Assembly: GCA_027943335.1 (NCBI GenBank)
Contig: BSBK01003256.1
Span: forward strand, 2,481,001 to 2,545,000
Direction: 5' to 3'
DNA from: Chamaecyparis obtusa
Taxonomy: Eukaryota > Streptophyta > Pinopsida > Cupressales > Cupressaceae
DNA: 64,000 nucleotides
The number at the start of each line of letters is the position of its first letter. Positions within the stretch are counted from its first letter, which is position 1. Position numbers and translations under genes: made by a program. Shown piece after piece: positions 45,185-57,183 of the stretch. A model generated the notes under the pieces. It was not told where the DNA came from. It saw nothing but the letters and a program-made list of their open reading frames with translations, and did no database searches.

Positions 45185-48100
45185 ATGGAAACTCCAGTAA
45201 TCTTTGATGTCACTGAAAGGAAGAGATACATGTTTAAGAATCACCAATTCAAGTCAGTATTAGATAATTTAGAGGGAGAATTTTATAGGACTTCGGGAAG
45301 AGTCATGCATGTTGAAGATATTCACACTTACATTTACTGTAAGGAGTCTATAGGAGTAGATTGCATAAGGTCACACAACTTTACATTCAAGGATGAATTC
45401 TCTCATCTTACAGATAACCCTATTATTGAGTATGTGATTGCACATGAATTTTATGAGTTAGAATGGACTAAGATTTTACTCAGTAGGATACATGATGATT
45501 TGTTTTGGATTGGTGAAGTCCCTATTCATATTACAACTGATCTCATCCATGAGATGACAAGACTTTCTAAGGTTGGCACCCTTCTTCCAACAAGAAAAAT
45601 ATGTCAGAAAACAAGTTGAGAAGGTATGTAAATCTAGGAGTGACAAGCGTGGCATGAATATTGAGCCCATAGAGGAGAAAGCAATTAAACTCATGGCTAT
45701 GATCCTTGGATACAAATTTCAGCATGCAAACAGAGTAAATAGTGTATCTGTAGCGACAATTATGGCAGCAATAAGGATAGTGAAAGAAAATACAGAGTTT
45801 AACCTTTGTGAGATCTTGCGTGCACACTTAATGGATAACATCAAAGCTATAAAGCATGCTAAGAGAAACGTATTCAGATTTAGGTCATTAATCATATATA
45901 TGTACTTTCATATTGTTGGTAAGGTTTCTAATCTTTATCTAGACAGAAGAAAACCTACATTGCCTCAAATTTCATGTAAGGCATCATTTGAGAGCACTTT
46001 AAAGGACTACATGGATATAGAGATAAAAAAATTTAGAATCAAGATGCAAAGAAGGTTTAGAATGCCTGAGAAGTTAGTTGAAAAATACAAGGACACTATA
46101 TGCTTCATGGTGGAAACAGACTCTACATGCATGGAAGCAGTTGATCCTAGAACAAAGCAGATTCATCCACTTAGTTATGAAGTAGATGATCATATTTTGG
46201 AAGGCTATGCACAATTCCTTCTATCTATGCCAAAGGATCCCAATGAGACTAGATGGGACACATATGAAGAGAAGACACAACAAGTTGATTTTGTCTTGTA
46301 CAGTACAGCTACTAAGAGAAAAGCATCTCGGATTACCTCCGATATTATGAAAATTCATGGTGTCACCCAAGAAGACCTAGATAAAGCAAGGGAAGCCAAG
46401 ATTTCTATGCAACTTGAGAGTGCACCCTCATCTGTAGAAATTAAAGAAGTTAAGTCTGAGGATGATCCAAAGAAGAAAAATAATAAGACAAGTGATAGAA
46501 CTTTTGCGCCCTCTACTACAGTTGATCTGGAGTCCTCTCCACCTTCTAAGCCAAGAAAGTTGTCTAGGAAAAAGAGGTAGGCTGACGCAAGCTACCCATC
46601 CTCAAGGACAACCAAAAGCAAAGTAAAGAACACTCAAACACCTCCTAAGGTAGGATTCCAACCAAGTTTGAAAGTTTTGAGATCTAGAGTTATTGATGAA
46701 GGAAGGATAGATCAGATTGGGAAATTCTATGATAAATATGGAGATATTGATAGATCAAGAATTCATTCTATGATTATCCAACATATGATTAAGTTCAAAA
46801 AGTCAGTTTTGGAACTTAAGACAATCATCCCTGATAATGTATGGAACATACTTGATTCATTGAAAAGACAAGCTATAGAGGAGGATATGAGAATTAGAGA
46901 GAAGACATTGGATGATACCCTTCTTGTTTGTTCATCAGAAGAAAAGATGATGCTGTTAGATTTGGTAAAGCCTCATCTGAGATAAAAAATTAGAACTTTG
47001 CACATAATGAACAAATATTATGAGTTGATTGCAAAGGAGATAGAGAAAACATTTGAGAAAATATTTTTGGATAGATACATGTACCCTCCTATTGCACTTA
47101 CACCCTAAGTTACTCCAGAGCAAGAAAAAGAATCAGAGATTCCAAATGTACCTATTATAGGTCCACAAGATTCTACGCCCAAGGTTACAACACCCTCTAA
47201 AGTAGTTGAAGCTAAAATTGAAACTATTATGATTTATAATGTTAAAATAACCATGGCAGCCACAGATAATGATCTGGATAAGTTTGAAGAAACTTTTGTA
47301 AGTACTGAAGAAGCTGAGATCCTATGTGGTGAAGAAGAACCTATGTAGCAAGAAGTCCTAATTGAAGATATAATAGGACAGGAAGATGAACCTAAAGAAC
47401 AACCCTCTATTGAGATCCTAGTAAAGATGGAGAGTGAAAGTATGGATGTAAGTCAAAGCACAAACTTAATTTGTACTCCTAAGCCCTCCATATCATTGTT
47501 GTCAAGATTGACTCCTGATACAACAAGTTTAGATTCATGGGGAGAAGAAGATCTAATAAAGATAAGTGTGATGGCTATGGAGAAAGCCAAAGAAAAGAAA
47601 GTAATGATAAACCCTCTCTTTGTAGAATCAATCAGCATATTGAACAACTTATTGCCTGCAGATAAGAAAATGGTTAAGGTTAACTCAGTGGATGATGTTA
47701 GTAGTATTTTGTCGAGCTTCAAAGAGAACTTTTCCAGTCTAGAAGACTTAGTGATAAAAATTGCAAAAAGAACTATAATAAGAAAAATTTGAATGATTTA
47801 ATAAACAATTTTTCCTTAGACCTAAACTCTCTGAAGATTGGTCAAGCAATGCTGAAAGAGTTGGCAACAAAAGGAAGAAAGATGATAGCTAATTGCATGA
47901 AAAAAGACAAACTCACATCAGAACACTCAAAGAAGATTCAGGAAGCAGAGTCTCTGATGGAAGTAGTAAGAAAATCTATTGAAGACCCCTCTCAAGACAT
48001 AAATATGTGCAATAATGTTTATCAAGGGCAGATAGACAAAATAGAGAAAGTAGAGAAAGAGATTGCAAAGATAAGGGCTAGACAAGCACAACTGAGAAAT

Positions 48101-48289
48101 GCACTAGCACTCTCATTAGATGTACTAAATCAGAACATCAAGCATATAGATGCTACAATTGTTACATATGATCAAGTCCCCTTCATGGATCTAGAAAAGA
48201 TGGAGAAGCTCACATATGCATTATACGCTCATCTTCAGACTGTTGATGCACTTAGGGTATTTTGGCAACAAGAAATCAAAAACCTTTAG
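45185..48289 (+). pseudogene. Element J gene 2, three-block protein of unknown function
   Basis: The ATG at 45185 (METPVIFDVTERKRY) starts block A: EWTKILLSRIHDDLFWIG and ITTDLIHEMTRLSKVG. A frame change near 45590 leads to NRVNSVSVATIMAAIRIV and NVFRFRSLIIYMYFHI. Block B (46040-46190) has RFRMPEKLVEKYKDTICFMV and LSYEV. A basic stretch (SKPRKLSRKKR) precedes block C (46670-46980) with DEGRIDQIGKFYDKYGD and MIIQHMIKFKKSVLELK. Acidic linkers follow, and after another frame change near 47790 a C-terminal coiled coil (KIEKVEKEIAKIRARQAQL). Total about 1030 codons with roughly five stops or shifts. Unlike B there is no insertion between blocks A and B, which shows the ancestral form was continuous. 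Confidence 0.75.
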
Positions 48290-48506
48290 ATTGCATATCC
48301 AGATGTCTACTCCATGTAAGCACTTAGAGATTTCATTTTTGAGTACCTTTGTTATTAATGTAAAAGGGGGAGTAGTGTACATAAGTATAATGAAGATAGA
48401 ATATTATATGGTGTATAGTATGCAGAGAAGTATAAGTTATATGATAGCAGTTTTTATGTAAAATCAAAGTTTAGAAACTTCACCATATTCCTTTGTTTCC
48501 ATTAAT

Positions 48507-48521
48507 GACAAAGGGGCAGAT
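48507..48521 (+). other. Polypurine tract of element J
   Basis: GACAAAGGGGCAGAT next to LTR start TGTTGGTAAG, preceded by TTTCCATTAAT. One base (C) differs from the G-run of the other elements. Confidence 0.85.
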
Positions 48522-49622
48522 TGTTGGTAAGTTGACTTTACTAAGATTATATGACTAGTTTTGTGTTGTCATTATGGAACCAAAGTCATATGGAGTTTTG
48601 ATAGTTAGTGCACAAGCCTTGAAGTTCATATTTTGGATAAGTATGGTAGAAAGTACAGACAACGATGTACCTAATGATCAGAGCATCAATGCACATGTGT
48701 ATGATTGAGTTATGGTATGTGCCCTTAGATATAAGATTTTGAATATGTTATTATGCTAAGTCTAAGAACACATGATTAGATGTGATAGTATCGAGAAGTT
48801 AAATCAAGTCTAAGTGACACTAGCAATTCAGTGACATAGCAAAATAAAGCATGAAGCCAACATGAAAGATTTTGTTTAGAATATATCATTTTGTTTTGTA
48901 AAGGCTATGCGCCTATTGTAATATTGTTGTAAACATGTTAATATAATTATATGTAAACACGCTTGAGCTGATTATATTGGAAGCGTTGCATGTGTTAGGT
49001 TTTAGGCTAACATAGTATTAACTTTTGGTTGTGCCTATTCAACATGTATATATATGATATGCATCTTTGTATTTGAGGGATGGAGTGATAGATAGAAGAG
49101 AAGAAGTATGCAAAGTATATAGAAGAGAAGACCAAATGGAATAAAGCTTTACAAGAGGTTAGAGCATCAACGCACAAAAGGAACTGATCAGACATCAGTC
49201 TCAAAATAATAGTTCACCCTTCTAGATATAGTGTGTATTTGATTATCAGGAGGTTGTTGCCTTCTTCATTGAGAAGTGTGCTCTAGCAGTGTGCCATCCA
49301 CCCCTAACAGGGTTTGTTCTTTCAGACTCCTAACATAGTCATTATATTGAGCATTGTAATGATTGCTCCTAGCAGGGCAAAGGATCTCTAACAAGTTAAT
49401 AAGTCTAGTGCAATTATTCATGGGTACTAATTCCTACCGGGGTTTTCCTTTGGCCAAGGTTTCCCTGTAAACATATCTTGTGTTATGTGTTATGGTTGTT
49501 TGTTTTATATGCTTTACTATTCATTTCAGTATTAAAGTAATTGAGCTAAGTTTCAAGAAGCAAAAAAACATTAATTATAGAACACTGATTAACACCCCCT
49601 CTTAGTGTTCCCATTCTTAACA
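48522..49622 (+). repeat. 3' LTR of element J
   Basis: 1101 bp, TGTTGGTAAGTTGAC to CCCATTCTTAACA, then TSD CCATA. The hairpin is at 49581-49609. Confidence 0.92.
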
Positions 49623-49627
49623 CCATA

Positions 49628-49883
49628 CACTATCTATCTGAACTATTATCACTTTAACACCTAGTTGATCTATTGAGTTTAACCTGAGTCAGTATATCGG
49701 TCATTCCCAAAAAGACAATTTACAAGTGACACTACTTGGTGTTTCTCAACACCCTAATCCTACATTATTTCTTAACACTACAAATATGGACATCATTGTA
49801 TTTTTGAAGACATATCAGATCCTGCATTGCCTTCTACATCCACACACTTTGACATAAGAACAAATGTGTTCCTTAACACTCGA
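49628..49883 (+). other. Gypsy G tail or target sequence between J and L
   Basis: 256 bases without a recognisable frame, lying between the TSDs of J and L. It contains repeated 'cttaacact' and 'aacaccct' words. It belongs to the layer that both J and L entered. Confidence 0.5.
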
Positions 49884-51187
49884 TGTTGGAGATTTACCAG
49901 CAGGCCAGTACTAATTGTATGTTTGTCATTGATGACAATATATGGAAAGTAGTATGCATGGAAGTCTTATGCAGTAAGCATTCTGTATATGTTGCATGGA
50001 CATGATATCAACATGATATCATGGGTGCAGAGGTTGAATGTGACTACAAATAGTTATACAACAACTTGTGTCAGTAGTGTTCCTGATAGAGTTACAGGCA
50101 GTGTTCTATGTATGGTTGTCCGTACAGTTGTCTTATGGGAATGTGCCCTAGGATATATGTTGTAGACATGTTAGTGATGTTAAGTTCATGGATGCATGGT
50201 CTGAGGATGAACACAAGTGAACTTATGCAGTCACTATTCACAAGTAGTAGTTTCCTGTGTTTGTTTAGTAGAGCCGAAAAAGATTTTATTGGTTCTTGAG
50301 TTACCCCTATCTTTATGGTATGCACCCTTGGAGTTAATCTTAGAGATGAGTTGTTGATTTTTGGTTAAGAGTGCATGAGTTAATTCAGCTCGTAGAGAAA
50401 GTTCCAATTGTTTTGGTAGAGTCGACAGTGTGTAGCGTGCATCTACAATTATCTTATTTAAATAGGTCCCAGATTATGTTGCGTGCATAATGGAGCTGAT
50501 AGAATGTTTGTTGGAGTTTATTATGGTTTCTCTATTATGATTTCAAGTTGGTTCTAATAGGCTAACCTGATCATATCATTTAGAGGAAAGATATTATAGG
50601 CAGTCATTTGTGATTGCTGAAGTGTGGTTCATGGTTGATTAAGCAGAGCAGAGTAGAGTGTGCGAAGTGTTGAGCCATCAAAAGAAGGTCAATGTGACCA
50701 AGTAGAATATGTGTGCTATTCATTGGAACTGATCCAGACAGTAGGTCAAAGTGCAGTTCACCAAGATCCAGATATAGTGTGTATCTATTATTCAGAAGGT
50801 TGTAGCCTTCAACCCTTTGAGAAGTGAGCTCTCAGACAGTGCATCCTCTCCCCTAATAGGGACAATTATAAAAGTCTCCTAATAGTGTCCAACTCTTAAC
50901 CAAGTCTACTGTACTTCATATATTGTAAAGCTACTCCTAACAAGGTAAAGGATCTTCTAACAAGGATCATTATACACTAGTATAGAATATTAGTGGGTAT
51001 CAAGTCCCACCAGGGTTTTTACCTATTTGGGTTTCCTCGTAACTAAAATATTGGTGTTGTGTTCATGTGTTCTTTCATTGTGTCTATGCTTTATGTTTAA
51101 GTATACTTAATTGGATAAATAATTGAAACTTGTAGACAACTGATTCACCCCCCCTCTCTCAGTTATCTCTTGGGACTATTCCTAATA
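49884..51187 (+). repeat. 5' LTR of element L
   Basis: 1304 bp, TGTTGGAGATTTACC to GGACTATTCCTAATA (CTAACA in the 3' copy). A TATA-like TATTTAAATAGG lies at 50454-50465. The hairpin at 51138-51164 has stem AACTGA/TCAGTT. Confidence 0.93.
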
Positions 51188-51205
51188 ATTGTTATCAGAG
51201 CCAAG
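51188..51205 (+). other. Primer-binding site of element L
   Basis: ATTGTTATCAGAGCCAAG, next to the LTR. It matches the initiator tRNA-Met complement except one base (G to T at the fifth position). Confidence 0.82.
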
Positions 51206-51243
51206 TGCCTCAGAGAGAAGTTTAATAGCTTGAGGTTAATCAA

Positions 51244-54200
51244 ATGGCATACTTCAGGAAAGAGAGTCCTAAGTTTGATGGAGAAAATTATCTTGATTGG
51301 AAGAACAAGATGATGACTCATTTGTAGTGTATTGCTTATGATGTTTTCAATGTTACTATCAAAGCAACCAAGATTCCTACCCTAGAAGATCTTGCAAAGG
51401 ATGATGCTAATGAAGCACAAAAGGAATTGTTTCATCAGAATGCTATTTCTAAAGAAGCCCTTATCAGTGCACTATCATATAGTGAGTTTTCAGAGATAAA
51501 GAAGGTAGACACCGCCCACAAGATATGGAAGTACCTAGCAGACATTTTTGAAGGAGACAAACAAGCAAAGGATGTGCACAGAAAGACTTGGAAGAAAAGA
51601 TACAATGCATTAGAGATGCTACCTGAAGAAAACATCAGAGCTTATAAACAAAGGATAAATGAAGCAGTTGCTAGAATTAGGAACAATGGTGGAGAGATCT
51701 CAGAGGAAGATATTATGGACAAGTTGATGACTACTCTCACTCAAGAATATGAAAACAAGATCAACATCCTTGATGAGACCATGCAAATTATAGCCAATTT
51801 CAAGAGAGAGACCTTGATCAACAAAATCTCAGCTTTTGAGATTTCAAGATTGAAGACCGAACCTAAAAGTGAGACAACCTTCAAAGCAACAATTCATGGT
51901 AAGAAATCTGCAAACACTTCTAGTAATTTTGATGATGATGATGAAGAAAGAACTTTAGATGATTTTATTGCTATGGTTGCTAAAAGAGAAAAGAAAGGAA
52001 AATGAAAATATGAAGGTCAATTGCCTTTCAAGTGCTTTTCATGTAATAAGATAGGTCACTTTGCATCTAAGTGTCCTACTAGAGTTAGAAAGTTCAAAAA
52101 GGAATACAAGCCTAAGTACTCTAAGGAATGTTACTTTGCTGGAGACGGAGTCTCAGATGAAGAAACAGGTGAAGAAGAAATTGGATTCATTTCTATTGTA
52201 GACAAAATGAATAATAAGATTGAACATAAAGATGTAAAAGAAAAACAAGAGCTAGCATTGATTTCCCAAGCAGACATAAGGACAGACTGGATCATAGATA
52301 GTGGTTGTCCACATCACATGATAGGTGATAAAGGCATATTTGTTCATCTAGACAAATACAATGGTGGTATGGTTAGATTTGGAGACAACACTCCTAAACC
52401 AATAGTTGGTAGAGGAGCCATCATTCTGGATGGAAAGAACAGCACTAATGATGTTCTATATGTTGATGGTTTGAAACATAACCTTCTAAGTGTTGGACAA
52501 TTACTTGGAAAAGGATATCAGTTGGAGTTCAAAGATGACAAATGCATCATTAACAACAAGGATGGTGTTATGATTGCATCAGGCTCAAAGACAAGAGGTA
52601 ATGTGTTTCAACTCGATTCAGAAGCAAGTTGTTTTGTTGCTAAAATTGATGACAATTGGTTGTGGCATAAAAGACTATGTCATATCAATTTTGATAACAT
52701 AGTGAAGATAAGCAATGTTAAGGTAGTAAGAGATCTACCTAGCATAGAAAAGCTAGTTGATACTATATGCAAGGAATGTGTGATGGGAAAGCATGTGAGG
52801 AATTCATTTAGGAGCAAGCACAATTCAACATAAAACAAGTTGGATCTGATCCATACAGACCTATGTGGACCAACTCAAACAAGATCATACTATGGTGAAA
52901 GGTACTTCATTTTATTTGTTGATGATTATACTAGGATGATGTGGGTTGCATTCTTGAAAGATAAGTTAGAAGCATTTGATAAGTTCAAAATATTCAAAGC
53001 TAAGGTTGAGAATGAATCTGGATTAACGATAAAATGTTTGATATCAGATAGAGGAGGAGAATTCACCTCTGACATATTTTATGAGTACTACGAAGAACAT
53101 GGCATAAAGAGATAGTTAAGTGCACCTAGAACACATGAGTAGAATGGTATTGCAAAGAGAAGGAATAGGATCATTCTTGATATAGTGCACACCATTATGA
53201 TAGAAGGAAATGTTTCCCACACCTATTGGAGAGATGTGGTCAATACAACAGTCTACACAATCAATAGAATTCAGCTAAGGCCAGGAATTGACAAAACACC
53301 TTATGAGCTATGGTTTGGTAATGTTCCCATAGTAAAATACTTCAGAATCTTTGGAAGCAAGTGCTACATCAAGAGGGATGAAGTAGTAGGAAAGTTTGAT
53401 GCAAGAAGTGATGAAGGTATTTTCCTTTGTTACTCTACTAAAAGTAAAGTTTATAGATATTTCAATTTAAGATTGAAAAAGATCATTGAAAGTGCTCATG
53501 TGAAGATTGATGAAAAGTTTTTGATTCAAGAAAGATATCATGATTACTCACCCATGATTGAGGAAGAACCTAGACCCTCTACTAGTGAGACAATTTTTGA
53601 AGAAATGTTTGACAACATTGATGTGTTATTCAATGACCCTGAGACAAGTGAAGAAGAAACTCCTAAGGCTGATGATTCAGCAATAGCTAAAGCTCCAAAG
53701 TTTACATCTAGAAACCATTCCAAGAAAGACATCATTGGAGATCAAAGCGGAAAAGTCTTGACAAGATCACAAGCAAAGAACTCAGCTAGCAGTGATATGG
53801 TATGTTTATTATCTTAGATTGAACCTTTAAGTGTTGAAGATGCCTGTAATGATTCAGATTGGCATGATGCTATGAAAGAAGAACTTGATTAGATTATTAA
53901 GAATGACACTTGGGAACTAGTTCCAAGACCTAGTGATAAAAATGTGATTGGTACAAAGTGGATATTAAGAAATAAGATGAATGAAGATGCTATAGTAGTA
54001 AGAAACAAAGAAAGGTTAGTATGTAAAGGATATGTGCAAAGAGAAGGGATTGATTATTTAGACACATTTGCACCTGTGAGTAGATTAGAAGCTATTAAGT
54101 TGTTTCTAGCTTATGCTACAGTCAAAAACTTCAAAGTGTATCAGATGGATGTCGAGTCAGCATTCTTGAATGGAGATCTAAAAGAAGAAGTATACATTGA

Positions 54201-55357
54201 GCAGCCAGAAGGATTCACCTTATCAGATAGACCTGATATGGTATGCAGATTGAAGAAGGCCCTCTATGGACTTAAGCAAGCCCCTAGAGCATGGTATGAA
54301 AGACTAGATGAATACTTAATGAAAATTGGATTCAAGAAAGGAGCAGCAAATTGTAATCTATTCATTAGAGAGACATCTGAAAGTTTGTTACTTGTAGCTA
54401 TATTTGTTGATGACATTATCTTTGGAGGTAATGACAAACTTAGTGCTGAATTTTCTAAGGAGATGCAAAATGAATTTGAGATGAGTATGATTGGTCCTAT
54501 CAAGTACTTTCTAGGATTGAATGTGCAGCAGACAAAGAAAGGTATATTCATTAATCAGTCCAAGTATGTGAAATAAATATTAAAAAAATTCAAGATGGAT
54601 GATTGCAAGCTAGTAGGGACACCTATGATTACTAGATGCAAGCTTACAAAGGAATATGAATCACCAGTAGTTGATATAACATTGTATAAGTCTATGATTG
54701 GCAAATTGATTTATCTTAATTAGACCAAACTTGATATTTCAAATGTAGTTGGCATAGTTGGAAGATTCACAGTAGAGCCTAAGAAAAGTCACCTCATGGA
54801 AGTAAAAAGGATATTCAGATACTTACAAGGCACTATAGACTATGGTTTATGGTATCCTAATTCAAAAAATGTTGAGCTTCATGTGTACACTGATGTGGAT
54901 TGGGCATGATGTGTAGATGACAGAAAGAGTACATCAAGAGGAGTAGTGTTTCTTGTTGATAGACTTGTCACCTAGAAAAGAAAGAAACAAAATTGTATTT
55001 CTCAGTCAATAGTAGAAGCGGAGTACATTGCAACAACCTTGAATTGTTCCATAATTGTGTGGATCAAGCAGATGATAAAATATTTTGGAATTTAGATTGA
55101 TTATCCTATTGTTATTCACTGTGATAACACTAGCACTATCAATATGTCAATGAACCCTATGATGCATGCAAAGACAAAGCACATTGAGATCAAGTATCAA
55201 TTCCTAAGAGAGAAAGTGGCAGAGAAAGAAGTCAAGTTGGACTATGTGAATACTAAAGATCAGTTGGCAAACATATTCACAAAGCCCTTACCTAAGGATA
55301 CTTTTGAGTATCTCAGGGAGAAGTTGGGAGTAATGACCTGCCCTGATTCTTCTTAGA
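51244..55357 (+). pseudogene. Copia L gag-pol polyprotein (many stops)
   Basis: Reads in one frame almost throughout. Gag: MAYFRKESPKFDGENYLDW to DDDDEERTLDDFIAMVAK. Zinc knuckle C-FS-C-NKIG-H-FASK-C at 52033-52074. Protease: WIIDSGCPHHMIGDK (52288). Integrase zinc finger [11 protein letters not shown]...CKECVMGKH, core HTDLCGP and ISDRGGEF (52840-53115); the catalytic Glu is Lys (NGIAKRRNR, where relatives have AER). [34 protein letters not shown] and active site [11 protein letters not shown]. RNase H: YTDVDWA, IVEAEYIATT, CDNTSTINM. End [19 protein letters not shown], stop at 55355. About ten TAG/TAA/TGA codons interrupt it, nearly all one transition from Gln, Trp or Arg. It is inactive. 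Confidence 0.92.
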
Positions 55358-55627
55358 TGAAAGAAGGAAAGGCATCAGTCCTATGAGACTGATGGAAGGT
55401 TGACTACTCTACCTTAGGAGTAGTACTGGTGCTTAAAATGAATGGCACCCTTTGCCATTGATGTCAAAGGGGGAGTAGTATACAGAGTCATGAAAAATAG
55501 GAGTAATGTACTTAGGGGGAGCAGTATTCAGTTGTGACAGCATTTCAGTTGAGGAAATGGAGAATGTTATTAAAGGATTGTTCATTTGGGTTGATGGTGG
55601 TTTTTCATTCCACATGTTGCCATTAAT
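55358..55627 (+). other. Element L 3' untranslated region
   Basis: 270 bases between pol and the PPT. It includes two inner PPT-like words (TGTCAAAGGGGGAGTAG at about 55464 and TTAGGGGGAGCAG at about 55512). No ORF is supported. Confidence 0.55.
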
Positions 55628-55642
55628 GCCAAAGGGGGAGAT
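55628..55642 (+). other. Polypurine tract of element L
   Basis: GCCAAAGGGGGAGAT next to LTR start TGTTGGAG, preceded by TTGCCATTAAT. Confidence 0.9.
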
Positions 55643-55975
55643 TGTTGGAGATTTGCTAGCAGGCCAGTACTGACTGTATGTTTTCCATTGATGACAACAT
55701 ATGGAAAGTAGTATGCATGGAAGTCTTATGTAGTAAGCCTTCTGTATACATTTCATGGACATAATATTAGCATGATATCATGGGCGCAGAGGTTGAATGT
55801 GAGTACAAAAAATTATACAACAACTTGTGTCAGCAGTGTTCCTAATAGAGTTACATGTAGTGTTTTGTGTATGGTTGTCTGTACAGTTGTCTTATGGGCA
55901 TGCGCCCTAGGATATATGTTGCAGACATGTTAGTGATGTTAAGTTCATGGATGCATGGTCTGAGAATGAATACAA
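55643..55975 (+). repeat. 3' LTR of L, first piece
   Basis: The first 333 bases of the LTR (TGTTGGAGATTTGCTAGC). They end in TACAA, which is one TSD copy of element M. Confidence 0.93.
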
Positions 55976-57183
55976 TGATGGAATATGGATGAAGTGACTG
56001 AGAGGGGGGGGTGAATCAGTCAACTATAAAAACACTTCATAATTAATTCTTTGCAGATCCCTTAGGATATCTTAACAATGTTATCTGTTTTAGCACTCGG
56101 TAAATAGATTGCAGTAACTTTGAAGATGCAGAAAGTATTAGCAATATTATCTTTAGATATTCATCAGCACATGTATATGATTGAGAAAGCAATTAAGAAC
56201 ACAAGAGACACAAGATTTAATGTGGAAACCCAATATGGGAAAAACCACCAATGTATCTAGATACTGATTTTCACTTTTCTGAAGTGATGCCCGGTTAGAA
56301 GCCAACCCGGTAAAAGGTTACAAAACACACTGTTAGGTGTGACCTTGTTAGAGGATTTAAAACACCCTGCTAGGAGTGGCCTGGTAAGAGGTCTTGAAAA
56401 CAATTCAATGGAATTGTCACCTTGTTAGAGGATTTACATTATGGTTGTTAAACCAACTCGGTTAAGAGATTTAGAATTCACTGTTACAATGATAAGAAGG
56501 TAACAATGAAAAAGTGACCTGTATAATAATGCAACTATCTTGCTGATTACAGATCTCTGTTCTGCATAAGTCTGATCCTTTCTGATCGAATAAATCTCTG
56601 CTGCTCTTCAAGGATATCTGAACATCCTTCAAAAATTTGCATATACCTTTCCTTCTTTTCTTCTGTAAATCTTCTGCTGTGTGTATATTTATTTTTCACA
56701 TTTGACCTTTTATTTATATGATTTTAGATTTGTCAAATCGACATTATTTAGTATAACAGTCGGCTGAATTAAGCAAACTCTAAAAGTCCTTCAAGGGCTG
56801 ACAGTACTCGGTGACCATAACTTTCTATAATCTTTCGGTGACCGAGGGAACTCGGTAAACACCGAAAATCCTTTACCTTTGATAACCGACTGAACTCGGT
56901 AAACACTATCTTTTCTTCGATGACCGACTGAACTCGGTAAACACTATCTTTTCTTCGATGACCGATTGAACTCGATAAACACTATCTTTTCTTCGATGAC
57001 CGACTGAACTCGGTAAACACTATCTTTCTTTGATAACCGAGTGGACTTGGTAAGCACTAATATTCCTGTCTGGTAGACTGACTGAACTCGGTAGGAACTG
57101 ATTGCTGCGGACTATGACATAGTGTGACATCAAAGACAATACATAATTGAGTAGCAATTTCCTTCAGACAATTGTTTCCAACA
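55976..57183 (-). repeat. 3' LTR of element M
   Basis: 1208 bp, plus-strand TGATGGAATATGG to TGTTTCCAACA. Hairpin at 55995-56022 (TGACTGA/TCAGTCA). The TATA box on the minus strand (TATAAATA) is at 56711-56718. U3 tandem repeats lie at 56881-57066. Confidence 0.95.
56881..57066 (-). repeat. 38-bp tandem repeats in the 3' LTR of M (U3)
   Basis: Five units start at 56881, 56919, 56957, 56995 and 57032. The first four are nearly identical and the fifth diverged. Each has ACCGACTGAACTCGGTAAAC, a short inverted repeat ACCGA/TCGGT. On the element's own strand the array lies about 160-350 bases upstream of the TATA box, an enhancer-like position. ACCGAC also matches the core of plant DRE/CRT elements, which is inference. 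Confidence 0.9.

Larger units (their letters stand above)
42399..49622 (+). mobile_element. LTR retrotransposon J without pol, carrying two genes
   Basis: A 7224-bp plus-strand element with perfect TSD CCATA (42394-42398 and 49623-49627). The 5' LTR is 42399-43585 and the 3' LTR 48522-49622. The PBS (ATTGGTATCAGAGC) is at 43586-43599 and the PPT at 48507-48521. The interior encodes gene 1 (coiled coil and four CCHC knuckles) and gene 2 (45185-48289), with no pol motif. It is the third family in this window with the layout of B and E. Confidence 0.93.
22270..49883 (+). mobile_element. Decayed Tat-type gypsy G, base layer carrying F, H, J and reaching L
   Basis: Pieces at 22270-23716, 34960-35281, 39177-42398 and 49628-49883 join into one element once F, H and J and one TSD copy of each are removed. 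The order is pre-RT region, RT, RNase H, a second RNase H of the archaeal type, integrase and a 3' untranslated stretch. A second RNase H before integrase is characteristic of the Tat/Ogre group of Ty3/gypsy. Neither LTR of G is identified, so both outer limits are approximate. Many stops show it is the oldest layer. Confidence 0.75.

Noticed and set aside
56881..57066. Regular 38-bp units that might suggest a CRISPR-like array
   Set aside because: Units are contiguous without spacers and occur in both LTRs of a plant retrotransposon.
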